Source of the DNA: Cupriavidus basilensis
GTDB lineage: Bacteria; Pseudomonadota; Gammaproteobacteria; Burkholderiales; Burkholderiaceae
Length of the DNA: 64,000 nt
Direction: 5' to 3'
NCBI RefSeq assembly: GCF_000876015.1
Contig: NZ_BBQM01000012.1
Coordinates: 62,001 to 126,000 of the forward strand
Positions 34,212 through 42,984 of this stretch are shown one piece after another. Both the position numbers and the translations under genes were made by a program. The notes under the pieces were generated by a model, which saw only the letters and a list, made by a program, of their open reading frames with translations, searched no databases and was not told where the DNA came from. How positions within the stretch are numbered: the first letter of the stretch is position 1; each line of letters opens with the position of its first letter.

Positions 34212-35726
34212 ATGGACGCACGCAAGAAACTCAACCTGCGCGAGAAATACGCGACGATGACGCGCGACCTCGGCTGGGAGACCACCTACGAGCCGATGGA
34301 CAAGGTCTTTCCCTACGACAAGTACGAGGGCATCAAGATCCACGACTGGGACCAGTGGGAAGACCCGTTCCGCATGACGATGGACGCCTACTGGAAATAC
34401 CAGTCGGAGAAGGAGCGCAAGCTGTACGCGATCATCGACTCCTTCGTGCAGAACAACGGCCACCTCAACGTCTCCGACCCGCGCTACCTGAACGCGCTGC
34501 GCCTGTTCCTGACCGGCGTGACGCCGCTGGAGTACGCCGCGCACCGCGGCTACGCCCATCTCGGGCGCCATTTCCGCGGCGCCGGCGCGCGCGTGGCGGC
34601 GCAGATGCAGTCCGTCGACGAGCTGCGCCACGCGCAGACGCAACTGCACACGATGTCGGTCTACAACAAGTATTTCCACGGCTTCGGCGAATGGCGCCAC
34701 ATGCACGACCGGGTCTGGTACCTGTCGGTGCCCAAGTCGTATTTCGAGGACGCCATGAGCGCGGGGCCGTTCGAGTTCATCACCGCGATCTCGTTCTCGT
34801 TCGAGTACGTGCTGACCAACCTGCTGTTCATGCCCTTCATGTCGGGCGCGGCCTACAACGGCGACATGGCCACGGTGACGTTCGGCTTCTCGGCGCAGTC
34901 GGACGAGTCGCGCCACATGACGCTGGGCCTGGAAGTGGTGAAGTTCCTGTGCCAGCAGGACCCCGGCAACATCCCCATCCTGCAGAAGTGGCTGGACAAA
35001 TGGTTCTGGCGCGGCTTCCGCCTGCTCACGCTGGTCGGCATGATGATGGACTACATGCTGCCGCGCCGCGTGATGTCGTGGGCCGAGGCCTGGGAGATGT
35101 ACTTCGAGCAGGCCGGCGGCGCGCTGTTCCGGGATCTGGAGCGCTACGGCCTGCGCATGCCGAAGCACCACGAGGCCGCCACCCGCACCAAGGACCGCAT
35201 CACGCACGAAGCGTGGGGCACCTTCTACAACTACGCCGCTGCCGCCGGTTTTCACACCTGGATCCCCAAGCCCGACGAGATGGCATGGCTGGCGCAGAAG
35301 TACCCCGACACCTTCGAGCGCTACTACAAGCCGCGCCTGGACCACTGGCACGCGCGCCAGCAGGCCGGCGAGCGCTTCTACAACGGCACGCTGCCGATGC
35401 TGTGCCAGACCTGCCAGATCCCGATGGTGTTCTCCGAGCCGGACGACCCCACCCAGACCTGCTACCGCGAGAGCAGCTACCACGGCATGAAGTTCCACTT
35501 CTGCTCGGACGGCTGCAAGGACATCTTCGACGGCGAGCCGGAGAAATACGCGCAGGCCTGGCTGCCGGTGCACCAGATCTACCAGGGCAACTGCGGCGGC
35601 GCCGCGCTCGGGGACGTGCTCAAGTGGTACCGCCTCGACGCCGGCGCGGACAACCTCGACTTCGAGGGCTCGCAGGACCAGCGGAACTGGAACGCCTGGA
35701 AGGGCGTGCCGGGCGCGGCCGCCTGA
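34212..35726 (+). CDS. dmpN: Phenol hydroxylase alpha (catalytic diiron) subunit DmpN
   Basis: This 504-residue subunit hydroxylates phenol to catechol. Diiron ligands are all present: Glu107 (TPLEYAAHRG), Glu137 and His140 (DELRHAQ), Glu198 (SFSFEYV), Glu232 and His235 (DESRHM). The C-terminal region has a treble-clef-like Cys set (LCQTCQIPM and CSDGCKDIFDGEPEKY) of the YHS type that is normal in this family. Length is close to CF600 DmpN. The order dmpK-L-M-N-O-P is conserved. Confidence 0.97.
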   Translation: MDARKKLNLREKYATMTRDLGWETTYEPMDKVFPYDKYEGIKIHDWDQWEDPFRMTMDAYWKYQSEKERKLYAIIDSFVQNNGHLNVSDPRYLNALRLFLTGVTPLEYAAHRGYAHLGRHFRGAGARVAAQMQSVDELRHAQTQLHTMSVYNKYFHGFGEWRHMHDRVWYLSVPKSYFEDAMSAGPFEFITAISFSFEYVLTNLLFMPFMSGAAYNGDMATVTFGFSAQSDESRHMTLGLEVVKFLCQQDPGNIPILQKWLDKWFWRGFRLLTLVGMMMDYMLPRRVMSWAEAWEMYFEQAGGALFRDLERYGLRMPKHHEAATRTKDRITHEAWGTFYNYAAAAGFHTWIPKPDEMAWLAQKYPDTFERYYKPRLDHWHARQQAGERFYNGTLPMLCQTCQIPMVFSEPDDPTQTCYRESSYHGMKFHFCSDGCKDIFDGEPEKYAQAWLPVHQIYQGNCGGAALGDVLKWYRLDAGADNLDFEGSQDQRNWNAWKGVPGAAA

Positions 35727-35766
35727 GCGCGCCGCCGGCAAGAACGAACACAGCGAGGAGACCACC

Positions 35767-36126
35767 ATGCCCGTCGTATCCATCGGCCCCTACGAATTCG
35801 AGCCCGCCGACCGCGCCGGCGCCTTCCACGGCAACCGGCTGCTCTATGTCGGCTGGGACCGCCACCTGCTGTTCTGCGCGCCGCACTGCCTGCCGTTCCC
35901 GCCCGCCACGCGCCTGCGCGACGTGGTGGAGAACGTGCTGCCGGGCATCTACGGCTACCACCCCGACTTCGCCCGCATCGACTGGCGCCGCGTGGAGTGG
36001 CTGCGCGGCAGCGTGCCGTGGGAGCCGGACCTGGACCGCACGCTGGAAGAGAACGGCCTCGGCCACAAGGACGTGATCCGCTTCCGCACGCCGGGGCTGG
36101 ACGGCATCGGCGGCAGCGGCAGTTGA
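35767..36126 (+). CDS. dmpO: Phenol hydroxylase gamma subunit DmpO
   Basis: This 119-residue third subunit of the oxygenase heterohexamer has the conserved segments YEFEPADRAGAFHGNRLLYVGWD, FPPATRLRDVVENVLPGIYGYHPDFA and a Gly/Ser-rich end. GAGGAG lies a few bases before the ATG. The subunit is structural and carries no cofactor. It is placed between dmpN and dmpP as in all known phenol hydroxylase operons. Confidence 0.95.
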   Translation: MPVVSIGPYEFEPADRAGAFHGNRLLYVGWDRHLLFCAPHCLPFPPATRLRDVVENVLPGIYGYHPDFARIDWRRVEWLRGSVPWEPDLDRTLEENGLGHKDVIRFRTPGLDGIGGSGS

Positions 36127-36153
36127 GCGGCGCGGGCCGCGAGGAGAACCGAT

Positions 36154-37224
36154 ATGTATGCACTGACCATCGAGCCGATCGGCCAGACCATCCCCATCGC
36201 GCCCGGGCAGACCGTGCTCGACGCCTGCCTGCGCGGCGGCGTGTGGCTGCCGCATGCGTGCTGCCACGGCTTGTGCGCCACCTGCAAGGTGCAGGTGGTG
36301 GACGGCGAGTTCGAGCACGGCGCGGCCTCGGGCTTCGCGCTGATGGATTTCGAGCGCGACAACGGCCAGTGCCTGGCGTGCTGCGCCACCGCGCAGTCCG
36401 ACCTGGTGATCGAGGCCGACATCGAGGAAGACGCCGACTCGCTCGGCCTGCCGCTGGCCGACTACCGCGCCGAGGTGGTGGCGACGCGCGCGCTCACGCC
36501 CACCATCCGCGGCATCTGGCTGCGCGTGAAGGACGGTGGCGCCGCCGCCTTCCAGGCCGGGCAATACCTCAACCTGCACGTGCCCGGCTGCGACCAGCCG
36601 CGCGCGTTCTCGCTGGCCAGCCGGCCCGGCGACGAGCTGGTCGAGCTGCACGTGCGGCGCGTGCCGGGCGGGCAGGCCACCGGCTACCTGCACGAGCGGC
36701 TGGCGGTGGGCGACGAGCTGCGCTTCTCCGCGCCCTACGGCCGCTTCTTCGTGCGCGGCTCGGCGCGCGCGCCGATGATCTTCCTGGCCGGCGGCTCCGG
36801 CCTGTCCAGCCCGCGCGCCATGATCCTCGACCTGCTGGCCGCCGGCGAGACGCTGCCGCTCACGCTGGTGCAGGGCGCGCGCGACCGGGCCGAGCTGTAC
36901 TACCACGACGAGTTCCGCGCGCTGGCGCGGGCGCATCCCAACTTCCGCTACGTGCCGGCGCTGTCCGACGAGCCGGCCGGCAGCGGCTGGGGCGGCGCGC
37001 GCGGCTACGTGCACGAGGTGCTGCGCGGCCTGTACGCCGGTTCCGCGGAGCACGCCGACTTCCGCGGCCACAAGGCCTACCTGTGCGGGCCGCCGCCGAT
37101 GATCGAAGCCTGCATCCGCACGCTGATGCAGGGGCGGCTGTTCGAGGCGGACATCCACACCGAGACATTCCTCTCGGCGGGCGACGCGCGGGACAGCGCG
37201 CGCAGCCCGCTGTTCAGGATCTGA
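36154..37224 (+). CDS. dmpP: Phenol hydroxylase reductase DmpP
   Basis: This 356-residue NADH:acceptor reductase has an N-terminal plant-type [2Fe-2S] domain (cysteines in CCHGLCATCKVQVVDG and the later CLACC), an FAD domain from about 105 (QPRAFSLASRP is the RxYS-type flavin motif) and an NAD domain (MIFLAGGSGLSSPRAMI, then YLCGPPPMIEACI). It passes electrons from NADH to the DmpLNO diiron centre. The length matches CF600 DmpP at about 353. Confidence 0.96.
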   Translation: MYALTIEPIGQTIPIAPGQTVLDACLRGGVWLPHACCHGLCATCKVQVVDGEFEHGAASGFALMDFERDNGQCLACCATAQSDLVIEADIEEDADSLGLPLADYRAEVVATRALTPTIRGIWLRVKDGGAAAFQAGQYLNLHVPGCDQPRAFSLASRPGDELVELHVRRVPGGQATGYLHERLAVGDELRFSAPYGRFFVRGSARAPMIFLAGGSGLSSPRAMILDLLAAGETLPLTLVQGARDRAELYYHDEFRALARAHPNFRYVPALSDEPAGSGWGGARGYVHEVLRGLYAGSAEHADFRGHKAYLCGPPPMIEACIRTLMQGRLFEADIHTETFLSAGDARDSARSPLFRI

Positions 37225-37238
37225 CGAAAGGCGCGGCC

Positions 37239-37544
37239 ATGCACAACGTGGAGATCGCCGGCAGCGGGCAGTGTTACCCGTGCGCGCCGGAACAGAACCT
37301 GCTGCGCGCGATGGAGGCGCTGGGCCGGCGCGGCATCCCGTCCGGCTGCCGCGGCGGCGGCTGCGGGGTGTGCAAGGTGCGCATCGAGTCGGGCCGCTAC
37401 CGCACCGGCAAGATGAGCCGCGCCTGCCTGTCGGAAGCGGAGCAGGGCAGCGGGCTGGTGCTGGCCTGCAAGACCTACCCGGACAGCGACATCCGCCTGC
37501 GGCCGGTGGCGCTGCTGGCGCGCTGCCTGGCGCGGCGCGGCTGA
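37239..37544 (+). CDS. dmpQ: Chloroplast-type ferredoxin (DmpQ/XylT-like)
   Basis: This 101-residue [2Fe-2S] ferredoxin has SGCRGGGCGVCKVRI plus a distal Cys in LVLACKTYP, giving the C-x5-C-x2-C...C pattern. DmpQ/XylT proteins re-reduce catechol 2,3-dioxygenase iron after oxidation by substituted catechols. It lies 14 bp after dmpP and just before dmpB, the protein it protects. Confidence 0.93.
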   Translation: MHNVEIAGSGQCYPCAPEQNLLRAMEALGRRGIPSGCRGGGCGVCKVRIESGRYRTGKMSRACLSEAEQGSGLVLACKTYPDSDIRLRPVALLARCLARRG

Positions 37545-37607
37545 AGACGCAGCCGCGGCGGTCAAACGCGGCAGGACGAAGACGGACCCATCATCAAGGA
37601 GACAGAC

Positions 37608-38540
37608 ATGGCATTGACAGGCGTATTGCGCCCGGGGCACGTGGCATTGCGCGTGCTGGAGCTGGAGCCGGCGCTCAGGCACTACATCGATGTACTCGGG
37701 CTGATCGAAACCGCGCGCGACGACCAGGGGCGCGTTTTCCTCAAGGCGTGGGACGAGCACGACCACCACAGCGTGGTGCTGCGCGAGGCCGACAGCCCGG
37801 GCATGGACTACATGGGCTTCCGCGTCGACAGCGGCCACTCGCTGGAGCGCCTGGCGCGGGACGTCGAGCGCTCGGGGCTGGCCACCGGCTGCGAGTGGAT
37901 CGCCGCCGGCGAGCATCCGCGCACCGGCGCGCGCTTTCGCTTCATCATTCCCACCGGCCACGCGATCGAGCTGTTCGCCGACAAGGACAAGCTCGGCTGC
38001 CTGACCGGCGACCGCAACCCCGACCCGTGGCCCGACGACCTGCGCGGCATGGCGCCGAGCCGCTTCGACCACTGCCTGCTGTACGGCGACGACCTCGACG
38101 GCACCGTGCGCCTGTTCCGCGACGTGCTCGGCTTCGCGCTGGCCGAGGAAGTGGTGGCGGGGCCGGACCGGACGATGATCGGCGCGTTCCTGACCTGCTC
38201 CAACAAGGCGCACGACATCGCCTTCATCCGCCACCCGGAGAAGAACAAGTTCCACCACGCGTCGTTTACCCTCGACAACTGGGGCGAGGTGCTCAAGGCC
38301 GCCGACATCATCTCCAAGAAAGACGTCTCGCTCGACATCGGCCCCACGCGCCACGGCATCACGCGCGGCGCCACCATCTACTTCTTCGACCCCTCCGGCA
38401 ACCGCAACGAAGTGTTCTCGGGCGGCTACATCCACTACCCGGACAAGCCCACGATCACGTGGACCGACAACGAGCTCGGGCGCGCGATCTTCTATCACGA
38501 CCGCAAGCTGAACGATGCGTTCCTGAACGTGCTGACCTGA
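37608..38540 (+). CDS. dmpB: Catechol 2,3-dioxygenase (extradiol)
   Basis: This 310-residue two-domain type I extradiol dioxygenase has Fe(II) ligands His155, His217 and Glu268 and active-site His202, His249 and Tyr258 in the XylE pattern. The C-terminal Prosite-like segment around 249-270 ([20 protein letters not shown]) is intact. It cleaves catechol to 2-hydroxymuconic semialdehyde. AAGGAG precedes the ATG. Length is near the 307 of XylE/DmpB. Confidence 0.97.
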   Translation: MALTGVLRPGHVALRVLELEPALRHYIDVLGLIETARDDQGRVFLKAWDEHDHHSVVLREADSPGMDYMGFRVDSGHSLERLARDVERSGLATGCEWIAAGEHPRTGARFRFIIPTGHAIELFADKDKLGCLTGDRNPDPWPDDLRGMAPSRFDHCLLYGDDLDGTVRLFRDVLGFALAEEVVAGPDRTMIGAFLTCSNKAHDIAFIRHPEKNKFHHASFTLDNWGEVLKAADIISKKDVSLDIGPTRHGITRGATIYFFDPSGNRNEVFSGGYIHYPDKPTITWTDNELGRAIFYHDRKLNDAFLNVLT

Positions 38541-38591
38541 GCGGAGCGGCTGCCCGCCCACGTATCCGAGGCCACAACCATCGAGACCAAC

Positions 38592-40046
38592 ATGAAAGAA
38601 TTCAAGAACTTCATCAACGGCGAGTGGGTCGGCACCGCGCGCCGGTTCGAGGACCGCAACCCGGTCGACAACAGCCTGATCGGCCACGTGCACGAGGCCG
38701 GACAGGCCGAGGTGGATGCCGCCGTGGCGGCGGCGCGGCAGGCGCTGCGCGGGCCGTGGGGCCGCATGGACGCGGCGCGGCGCGTGGCGCTGCTGCACGC
38801 CGTGGCCGACGGCATCGAGCGCCGCTTCGACGACTTCCTGCAGGCCGAGATCGCCGACACCGGCAAGCCGCTCGCGCTGGCCAGCCACGTGGACATCCCG
38901 CGCGGCGCGGCCAACTTCAAGGTGTTCGCCGACCTCATCCGGAACGTGCCCACGGAGAGCTTCGCCATGTCCACGCCGGACGGCGGCGAGGCCGTCAACT
39001 ACGCGGTGCGCGCGCCGCGCGGCGTGATCGGCGTGGTGTGCCCGTGGAACCTGCCGCTGCTGCTGATGACGTGGAAGGTCGGCCCGGCGCTGGCCTGCGG
39101 CAACACCGTGGTGGTCAAGCCGTCGGAGGAGACGCCCGCCACCGCCACGCTGCTCGGCGAGGTGATGAACGAGGCCGGCGTGCCGCCGGGCGTCTACAAC
39201 GTGGTGCACGGCTTCGGACCCGATTCGGCGGGCGCCTTCCTGACCGCGCACCCGCACGTCGACGGCATCACCTTCACCGGCGAGACGCGCACCGGCGAGG
39301 CCATCATGAAGGCGGCGGCCAGCGGCGTGCGCCCGGTCTCGTTCGAGCTGGGCGGCAAGAACGCCGGCATCGTGTTCGCCGACGCGGACTTCGACAAGGC
39401 GGTGGCCGGCATCGCGCGCGCGGCCTTCGAGAACAGCGGCCAGGTCTGCCTGGGCACCGAGCGGGTCTACGTGCAGCGGCCGGTCTTCGCGCGCTTCGTC
39501 GGCGCGCTCAAGGCCCGCGCGGAGGCGCTCCGGCTGGGCCGGCCCGCCGACGAGGGCGTGGGCATGGGCCCGCTGGTATCGAAGGAGCACCAGGCCAAGG
39601 TGCTGTCGTACTACCGCAAGGCGGCCGAGGCCGGCGCCACCGTGGTGACCGGCGGCGGCGTGCCGCCGATGCCGGGCGCGCTGGCCGAGGGCGCCTGGGT
39701 GCAGCCCACCATCTGGACCGGCCTGCCCGAGGACGCCGCCGTGATCCGCGAGGAGATCTTCGGGCCGTGCTGCCATGTCGCGCCGTTCGACACGGAGGAA
39801 GAGGCGGTGCGCCTGGCCAACGACACGCCCTACGGGCTGGCCGCCACGGTGTGGACGTCCGACCTCGGCACCGCGCACCGCATGGGCCGCGCGCTCGACG
39901 TGGGCATCTGCTGGATCAACGCATGGTTCCTGCGCGACCTGCGCACCGCCTTCGGCGGCGCCAAGCAATCCGGCATCGGCCGCGAGGGCGGGGTGCATTC
40001 GCTGGAGTTCTACACCGAACTGCGCAATATCTGCGTGAAGCTGTGA
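38592..40046 (+). CDS. dmpC: 2-hydroxymuconic semialdehyde dehydrogenase
   Basis: This 484-residue NAD-dependent ALDH has catalytic Glu in SFELGGKNAGIVFADAD and Cys in FENSGQVCLGTERVYV. The oxyanion/NAD region VVCPWNLPLLLMTWKVGPALACGN is intact. It oxidises the ring-fission aldehyde to 2-hydroxymuconate (4-oxalocrotonate enol). As dmpD is absent, all flux from the ring-cleavage product should pass through this enzyme. Confidence 0.96.
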   Translation: MKEFKNFINGEWVGTARRFEDRNPVDNSLIGHVHEAGQAEVDAAVAAARQALRGPWGRMDAARRVALLHAVADGIERRFDDFLQAEIADTGKPLALASHVDIPRGAANFKVFADLIRNVPTESFAMSTPDGGEAVNYAVRAPRGVIGVVCPWNLPLLLMTWKVGPALACGNTVVVKPSEETPATATLLGEVMNEAGVPPGVYNVVHGFGPDSAGAFLTAHPHVDGITFTGETRTGEAIMKAAASGVRPVSFELGGKNAGIVFADADFDKAVAGIARAAFENSGQVCLGTERVYVQRPVFARFVGALKARAEALRLGRPADEGVGMGPLVSKEHQAKVLSYYRKAAEAGATVVTGGGVPPMPGALAEGAWVQPTIWTGLPEDAAVIREEIFGPCCHVAPFDTEEEAVRLANDTPYGLAATVWTSDLGTAHRMGRALDVGICWINAWFLRDLRTAFGGAKQSGIGREGGVHSLEFYTELRNICVKL

Positions 40047-40054
40047 GGCCGGCC

Positions 40055-40876
40055 ATGCGCAACGACAAACCAGACGAGACGATGAAGGACAAGCTCACCG
40101 AGGCGCAGATCCGCGAGACCGGCGCCAGCCTGCACCGGGCGCTGCGTGCGCGCGCGCCGCTGGCGCCGCTGACCGAAACCTGGCCGGGCCTGTCCATCGA
40201 CGACGCCTACCGCATCCAGCTCGCGATGGTGGGGCATCGCATCGACGCCGGCGAGCGAGTGGTGGGCAAGAAGATCGGCGTGACCAGCCGCGTGGTGATG
40301 GACATGCTCGACGTGCGCCAGCCGGACTTCGGCCACCTGCTGTCGGGCATGGTCCACGGCGACGGCGCGGCGATCGCCGCCGATACGCTGATCGCGCCCA
40401 AGGCCGAGGGCGAGATCGCCTTCGTGCTCAAGGCGGACCTGGAAGGGCCGGGCGTGACCAATGCCGACGTGCTGCGCGCCACCGCCTGCGTGCTGCCGTG
40501 CTTCGAGATCGTCGACTCGCGCATCCGCGACTGGAAGATCCGCATCCAGGACACCGTGGCGGACAACGCGTCGTCGGGGGTGTTCGTGCTCGGCGACGCG
40601 GCGGTGGACCCGTGCGGGCTGGACCTGGGCACCGTGGGCATGACGCTGGAGAAGAACGGCGAGATCGTCGCCACCGGCGCCGGCGCGGCCGCGCTGGGCC
40701 ATCCGGCCAACGCGGTGGCGTGGCTGGCCAACACGCTCGGGCGCCTGGGCCTCGGCCTGAAGCAGGGCGAGGTGATCCTGTCCGGCTCGCTGGCCGCGAT
40801 GGTGCCGGTCAAGGCCGGCGACCAGCTTCGCATCAGCCTGGGCGGCATCGGCTCGGCCGGTGTGCGCTTCGTGTGA
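40055..40876 (+). CDS. dmpE: 2-oxopent-4-enoate (2-hydroxypenta-2,4-dienoate) hydratase
   Basis: This protein of up to 273 residues converts 2-hydroxypenta-2,4-dienoate to 4-hydroxy-2-oxovalerate. It has the FAH-like hydratase/decarboxylase fold: GKKIGVTSRVVMDML, EGEIAFVLKADLEGPGV, EIVDSRIRDWKIRIQDTVADNASS. The start at 40055 (MRNDKPDETMKDKL) is taken for its near position after dmpC; the ATG at 40082 gives 264 residues, closer to the usual 261, and may be the true start. It is directly followed by dmpH, and the two proteins form a physical complex in known systems. Confidence 0.94.
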   Translation: MRNDKPDETMKDKLTEAQIRETGASLHRALRARAPLAPLTETWPGLSIDDAYRIQLAMVGHRIDAGERVVGKKIGVTSRVVMDMLDVRQPDFGHLLSGMVHGDGAAIAADTLIAPKAEGEIAFVLKADLEGPGVTNADVLRATACVLPCFEIVDSRIRDWKIRIQDTVADNASSGVFVLGDAAVDPCGLDLGTVGMTLEKNGEIVATGAGAAALGHPANAVAWLANTLGRLGLGLKQGEVILSGSLAAMVPVKAGDQLRISLGGIGSAGVRFV

Positions 40877-40907
40877 ACCCCGTTTGCCTGCCGTTCCGGA
40901 ATTCGCC

Positions 40908-41696
40908 ATGAACCTGACCCAAGACACCATCGCGCAGCTCGCCGGGCTGCTGGAAGACGCCGAGCTCAAGCGCGAGCCGGTACGCAAGATCACCGATGCC
41001 CATCCCGGCATGGACTGGGACGACGCCTACGCCATCCAGGACGCGATCCGCGCGCGCAAGGAGGCGCGCGGCACCCGCGTGGCCGGGCTCAAGATGGGCC
41101 TGACCTCGTTCGCCAAGATGCGCCAGATGGGCGTGACCGAGCCGGTCTATGGCTTTCTCACCGACTATGGCGCGTGCATGGACGGCGGCGTCATCGACAC
41201 CGCCGCGCTGATCCACCCCAAGGTGGAGGCGGAGATCGCCTTCGTGCTGCGGCGGCCGCTGCGCGGGCCCGGCTGCCATATCGGCGACGTGCTGGCCGCC
41301 ACCGACTTCGTGCTGCCGGCGGTGGAGGTGATCGACTCGCGCTACGAGCAGTTCCGCTTCGACCTCAAGAGCGTGATCGCCGACAACACCTCGTCGGCGC
41401 GCTTCGTCGCCGGCGGCACGCACCGCCGCGCCGGGGGGCTGGACCTGAAGAACCTCGGCGTGGTGCTGGAGAAGAACGGCGAGGTGGTGGCCACCGCCGC
41501 CGGCGCGGCGGTGCTGGGGCATCCGGCCAGCAGCGTGGCGATGCTGGCCAACATGCTGGGCGCGCGCGGACGCGCGCTGCCGGCCGGCACCTTTATCATG
41601 ACCGGCGGCGTGACCGAGGCCATCGCGGTGGCGCCGGGGGACTGCATCACGGCGCGCTACCAGCATCTGGGCACGGTATCGATGCGCTTCGCCTGA
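40908..41696 (+). CDS. dmpH: 4-oxalocrotonate decarboxylase
   Basis: This 262-residue homologue of dmpE decarboxylates 2-oxo-3-hexenedioate to 2-hydroxypenta-2,4-dienoate, Mg-dependently. It has [57 protein letters not shown] and [17 protein letters not shown]. It is distinguished from dmpE by the [10 protein letters not shown] loop and 4-oxalocrotonate-type KSVIADN. The ATG at 40908 gives the family length. In CF600 this gene follows dmpG; here it follows dmpE. Confidence 0.94.
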   Translation: MNLTQDTIAQLAGLLEDAELKREPVRKITDAHPGMDWDDAYAIQDAIRARKEARGTRVAGLKMGLTSFAKMRQMGVTEPVYGFLTDYGACMDGGVIDTAALIHPKVEAEIAFVLRRPLRGPGCHIGDVLAATDFVLPAVEVIDSRYEQFRFDLKSVIADNTSSARFVAGGTHRRAGGLDLKNLGVVLEKNGEVVATAAGAAVLGHPASSVAMLANMLGARGRALPAGTFIMTGGVTEAIAVAPGDCITARYQHLGTVSMRFA

Positions 41697-41758
41697 GCAC
41701 GGCGGGGCGCGCGGCCATGCCCGGCCGCGGGCGGCGCCCGCGGCCCGCCCCCGACATT

Positions 41759-41790
41759 CAACATCCAACATCCAACATCCAACATCCAAC
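41759..41790. repeat. 7-bp tandem repeat in the dmpH-dmpI gap
   Basis: CAACATC is present four times head to tail plus a partial copy, ending six bases before the GGAG of dmpI. It lies in a 108-bp gap, one of the largest inside the phenol operon. Confidence 0.92.
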
Positions 41791-41804
41791 CGGAGCCAAG
41801 CACC

Positions 41805-41996
41805 ATGCCCATCATGCAAGTCTTCCTGATCGAAGGCCGGACCGAAGAACAGAAGGCGCGCCTCATCCGCGCGCTCACCGATGCCGCGGTGGAATCGATC
41901 GGCGCGCCCGTCGAAAGCGTGCGCGTGATGATCACCGAGGTGCCGAACACGCAGTTCGGCATCGCCGGCAAGACCGCGAAGGAACTGGGCCGCTGA
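41805..41996 (+). CDS. dmpI: 4-oxalocrotonate tautomerase
   Basis: This 63-codon gene yields a 62-residue mature enzyme after Met removal, with the catalytic Pro1 ([17 protein letters not shown]). Arg and Phe residues of the hexamer active site are seen in [13 protein letters not shown] LIRALTDAA and [10 protein letters not shown]. It isomerises 2-hydroxymuconate to 2-oxo-3-hexenedioate, the substrate of DmpH. Length is identical to the CF600/XylH type. GGAG lies ten bases before the ATG. Confidence 0.95.
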   Translation: MPIMQVFLIEGRTEEQKARLIRALTDAAVESIGAPVESVRVMITEVPNTQFGIAGKTAKELGR

Positions 41997-42016
41997 GGCG
42001 GCGAAGGAGAACCGGC

Positions 42017-42961
42017 ATGGACACGAAAGCCAGCGGCAGGCACAAGGTTGCCATCCTCGGCTCGGGCAACATCGGCACCGACCTCATGATCAAGGTGATG
42101 CGCCAGGCCAGGCACCTGGAGATGGGCGCGATGGCCGGCATCGACGCGGCCTCGGACGGGCTGGCGCGGGCCGCCCGCCTGGGCGTGCCCACCACCGCCG
42201 AGGGCATCGAGGGGCTGGTGGGGATGGCGGGCTTCGGCGACATCCGCATCGTCTTCGACGCCACCTCGGCCGGCGCCCACGCGCGCCACGACGCGGTCCT
42301 GCGCGCGCACGGCGTGCAGGTGATCGACCTCACGCCGGCCGCGCTGGGGCCCTATGTGGTGCCGGTGGTCAACCTCGACCAGCAGCTGGAGGCGCGCAAC
42401 ATCAACATGGTGACGTGCGGCGGGCAGGCCACCATCCCGATGGTGGCGGCGGTGTCGCGCGTGGCGCGCGTGCACTACGCGGAGATCGTGGCGTCGATCT
42501 CCAGCCGCTCGGCCGGGCCGGGCACGCGCGCCAACATCGACGAGTTCACCGAGACCACCAGCCGGGCGATCTGCTCGGTGGGCGGCGCCGCGCGCGGCAA
42601 GGCCATCATCGTGCTGAACCCGGCCGAGCCGCCGCTGATGATGCGCGACACGGTATTCACGCTGTCGGAGGACGGCGACCCGGCGGCGATCGAGGCCAGC
42701 ATCGAGGCGATGGCCGCCGCCGTGCGGGCCTACGTGCCGGGCTACCGCCTCAAGCAGCGCGTGCAGTTCGAACGCATCGACCCCGCCGCGCCGCTCAACA
42801 TCCCGGGCCTGGGCCCGACGAGCGGGCTCAAGACCTCGATCTTCCTCGAGGTGGAGGGCGCCGCGCACTACCTGCCGGCCTATGCCGGCAATCTCGACAT
42901 CATGACCAGCGCCGCGCTTGCCTGCGCCGAGCGCCTGGCGCAGACGCGGCTGGCGGCATGA
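42017..42961 (+). CDS. dmpF: Acetaldehyde dehydrogenase (acylating)
   Basis: This 314-residue CoA-acylating enzyme converts acetaldehyde to acetyl-CoA with NAD. N-terminal [18 protein letters not shown] is the Rossmann motif, [18 protein letters not shown] holds the catalytic Cys, and the dimer/partner segment [16 protein letters not shown] is normal. It works as a complex with DmpG, which channels acetaldehyde directly. The ATG at 42017 has GAAGGAGA upstream. Confidence 0.96.
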   Translation: MDTKASGRHKVAILGSGNIGTDLMIKVMRQARHLEMGAMAGIDAASDGLARAARLGVPTTAEGIEGLVGMAGFGDIRIVFDATSAGAHARHDAVLRAHGVQVIDLTPAALGPYVVPVVNLDQQLEARNINMVTCGGQATIPMVAAVSRVARVHYAEIVASISSRSAGPGTRANIDEFTETTSRAICSVGGAARGKAIIVLNPAEPPLMMRDTVFTLSEDGDPAAIEASIEAMAAAVRAYVPGYRLKQRVQFERIDPAAPLNIPGLGPTSGLKTSIFLEVEGAAHYLPAYAGNLDIMTSAALACAERLAQTRLAA

Positions 42962-42984
42962 GCGCCGCGCCCACGGAGACAGAC

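Noticed and set aside
37077..39998. 973-codon minus-strand frame opposite dmpQ-B-C
   Set aside because: Shadow frame. The plus strand encodes well-supported dmp genes with all catalytic residues.
41759..41790. Short tandem repeats considered as CRISPR or integron remnants
   Set aside because: The units are 7-12 bp with no unique spacers, no cas genes and no integrase, so these are simple-sequence repeats.
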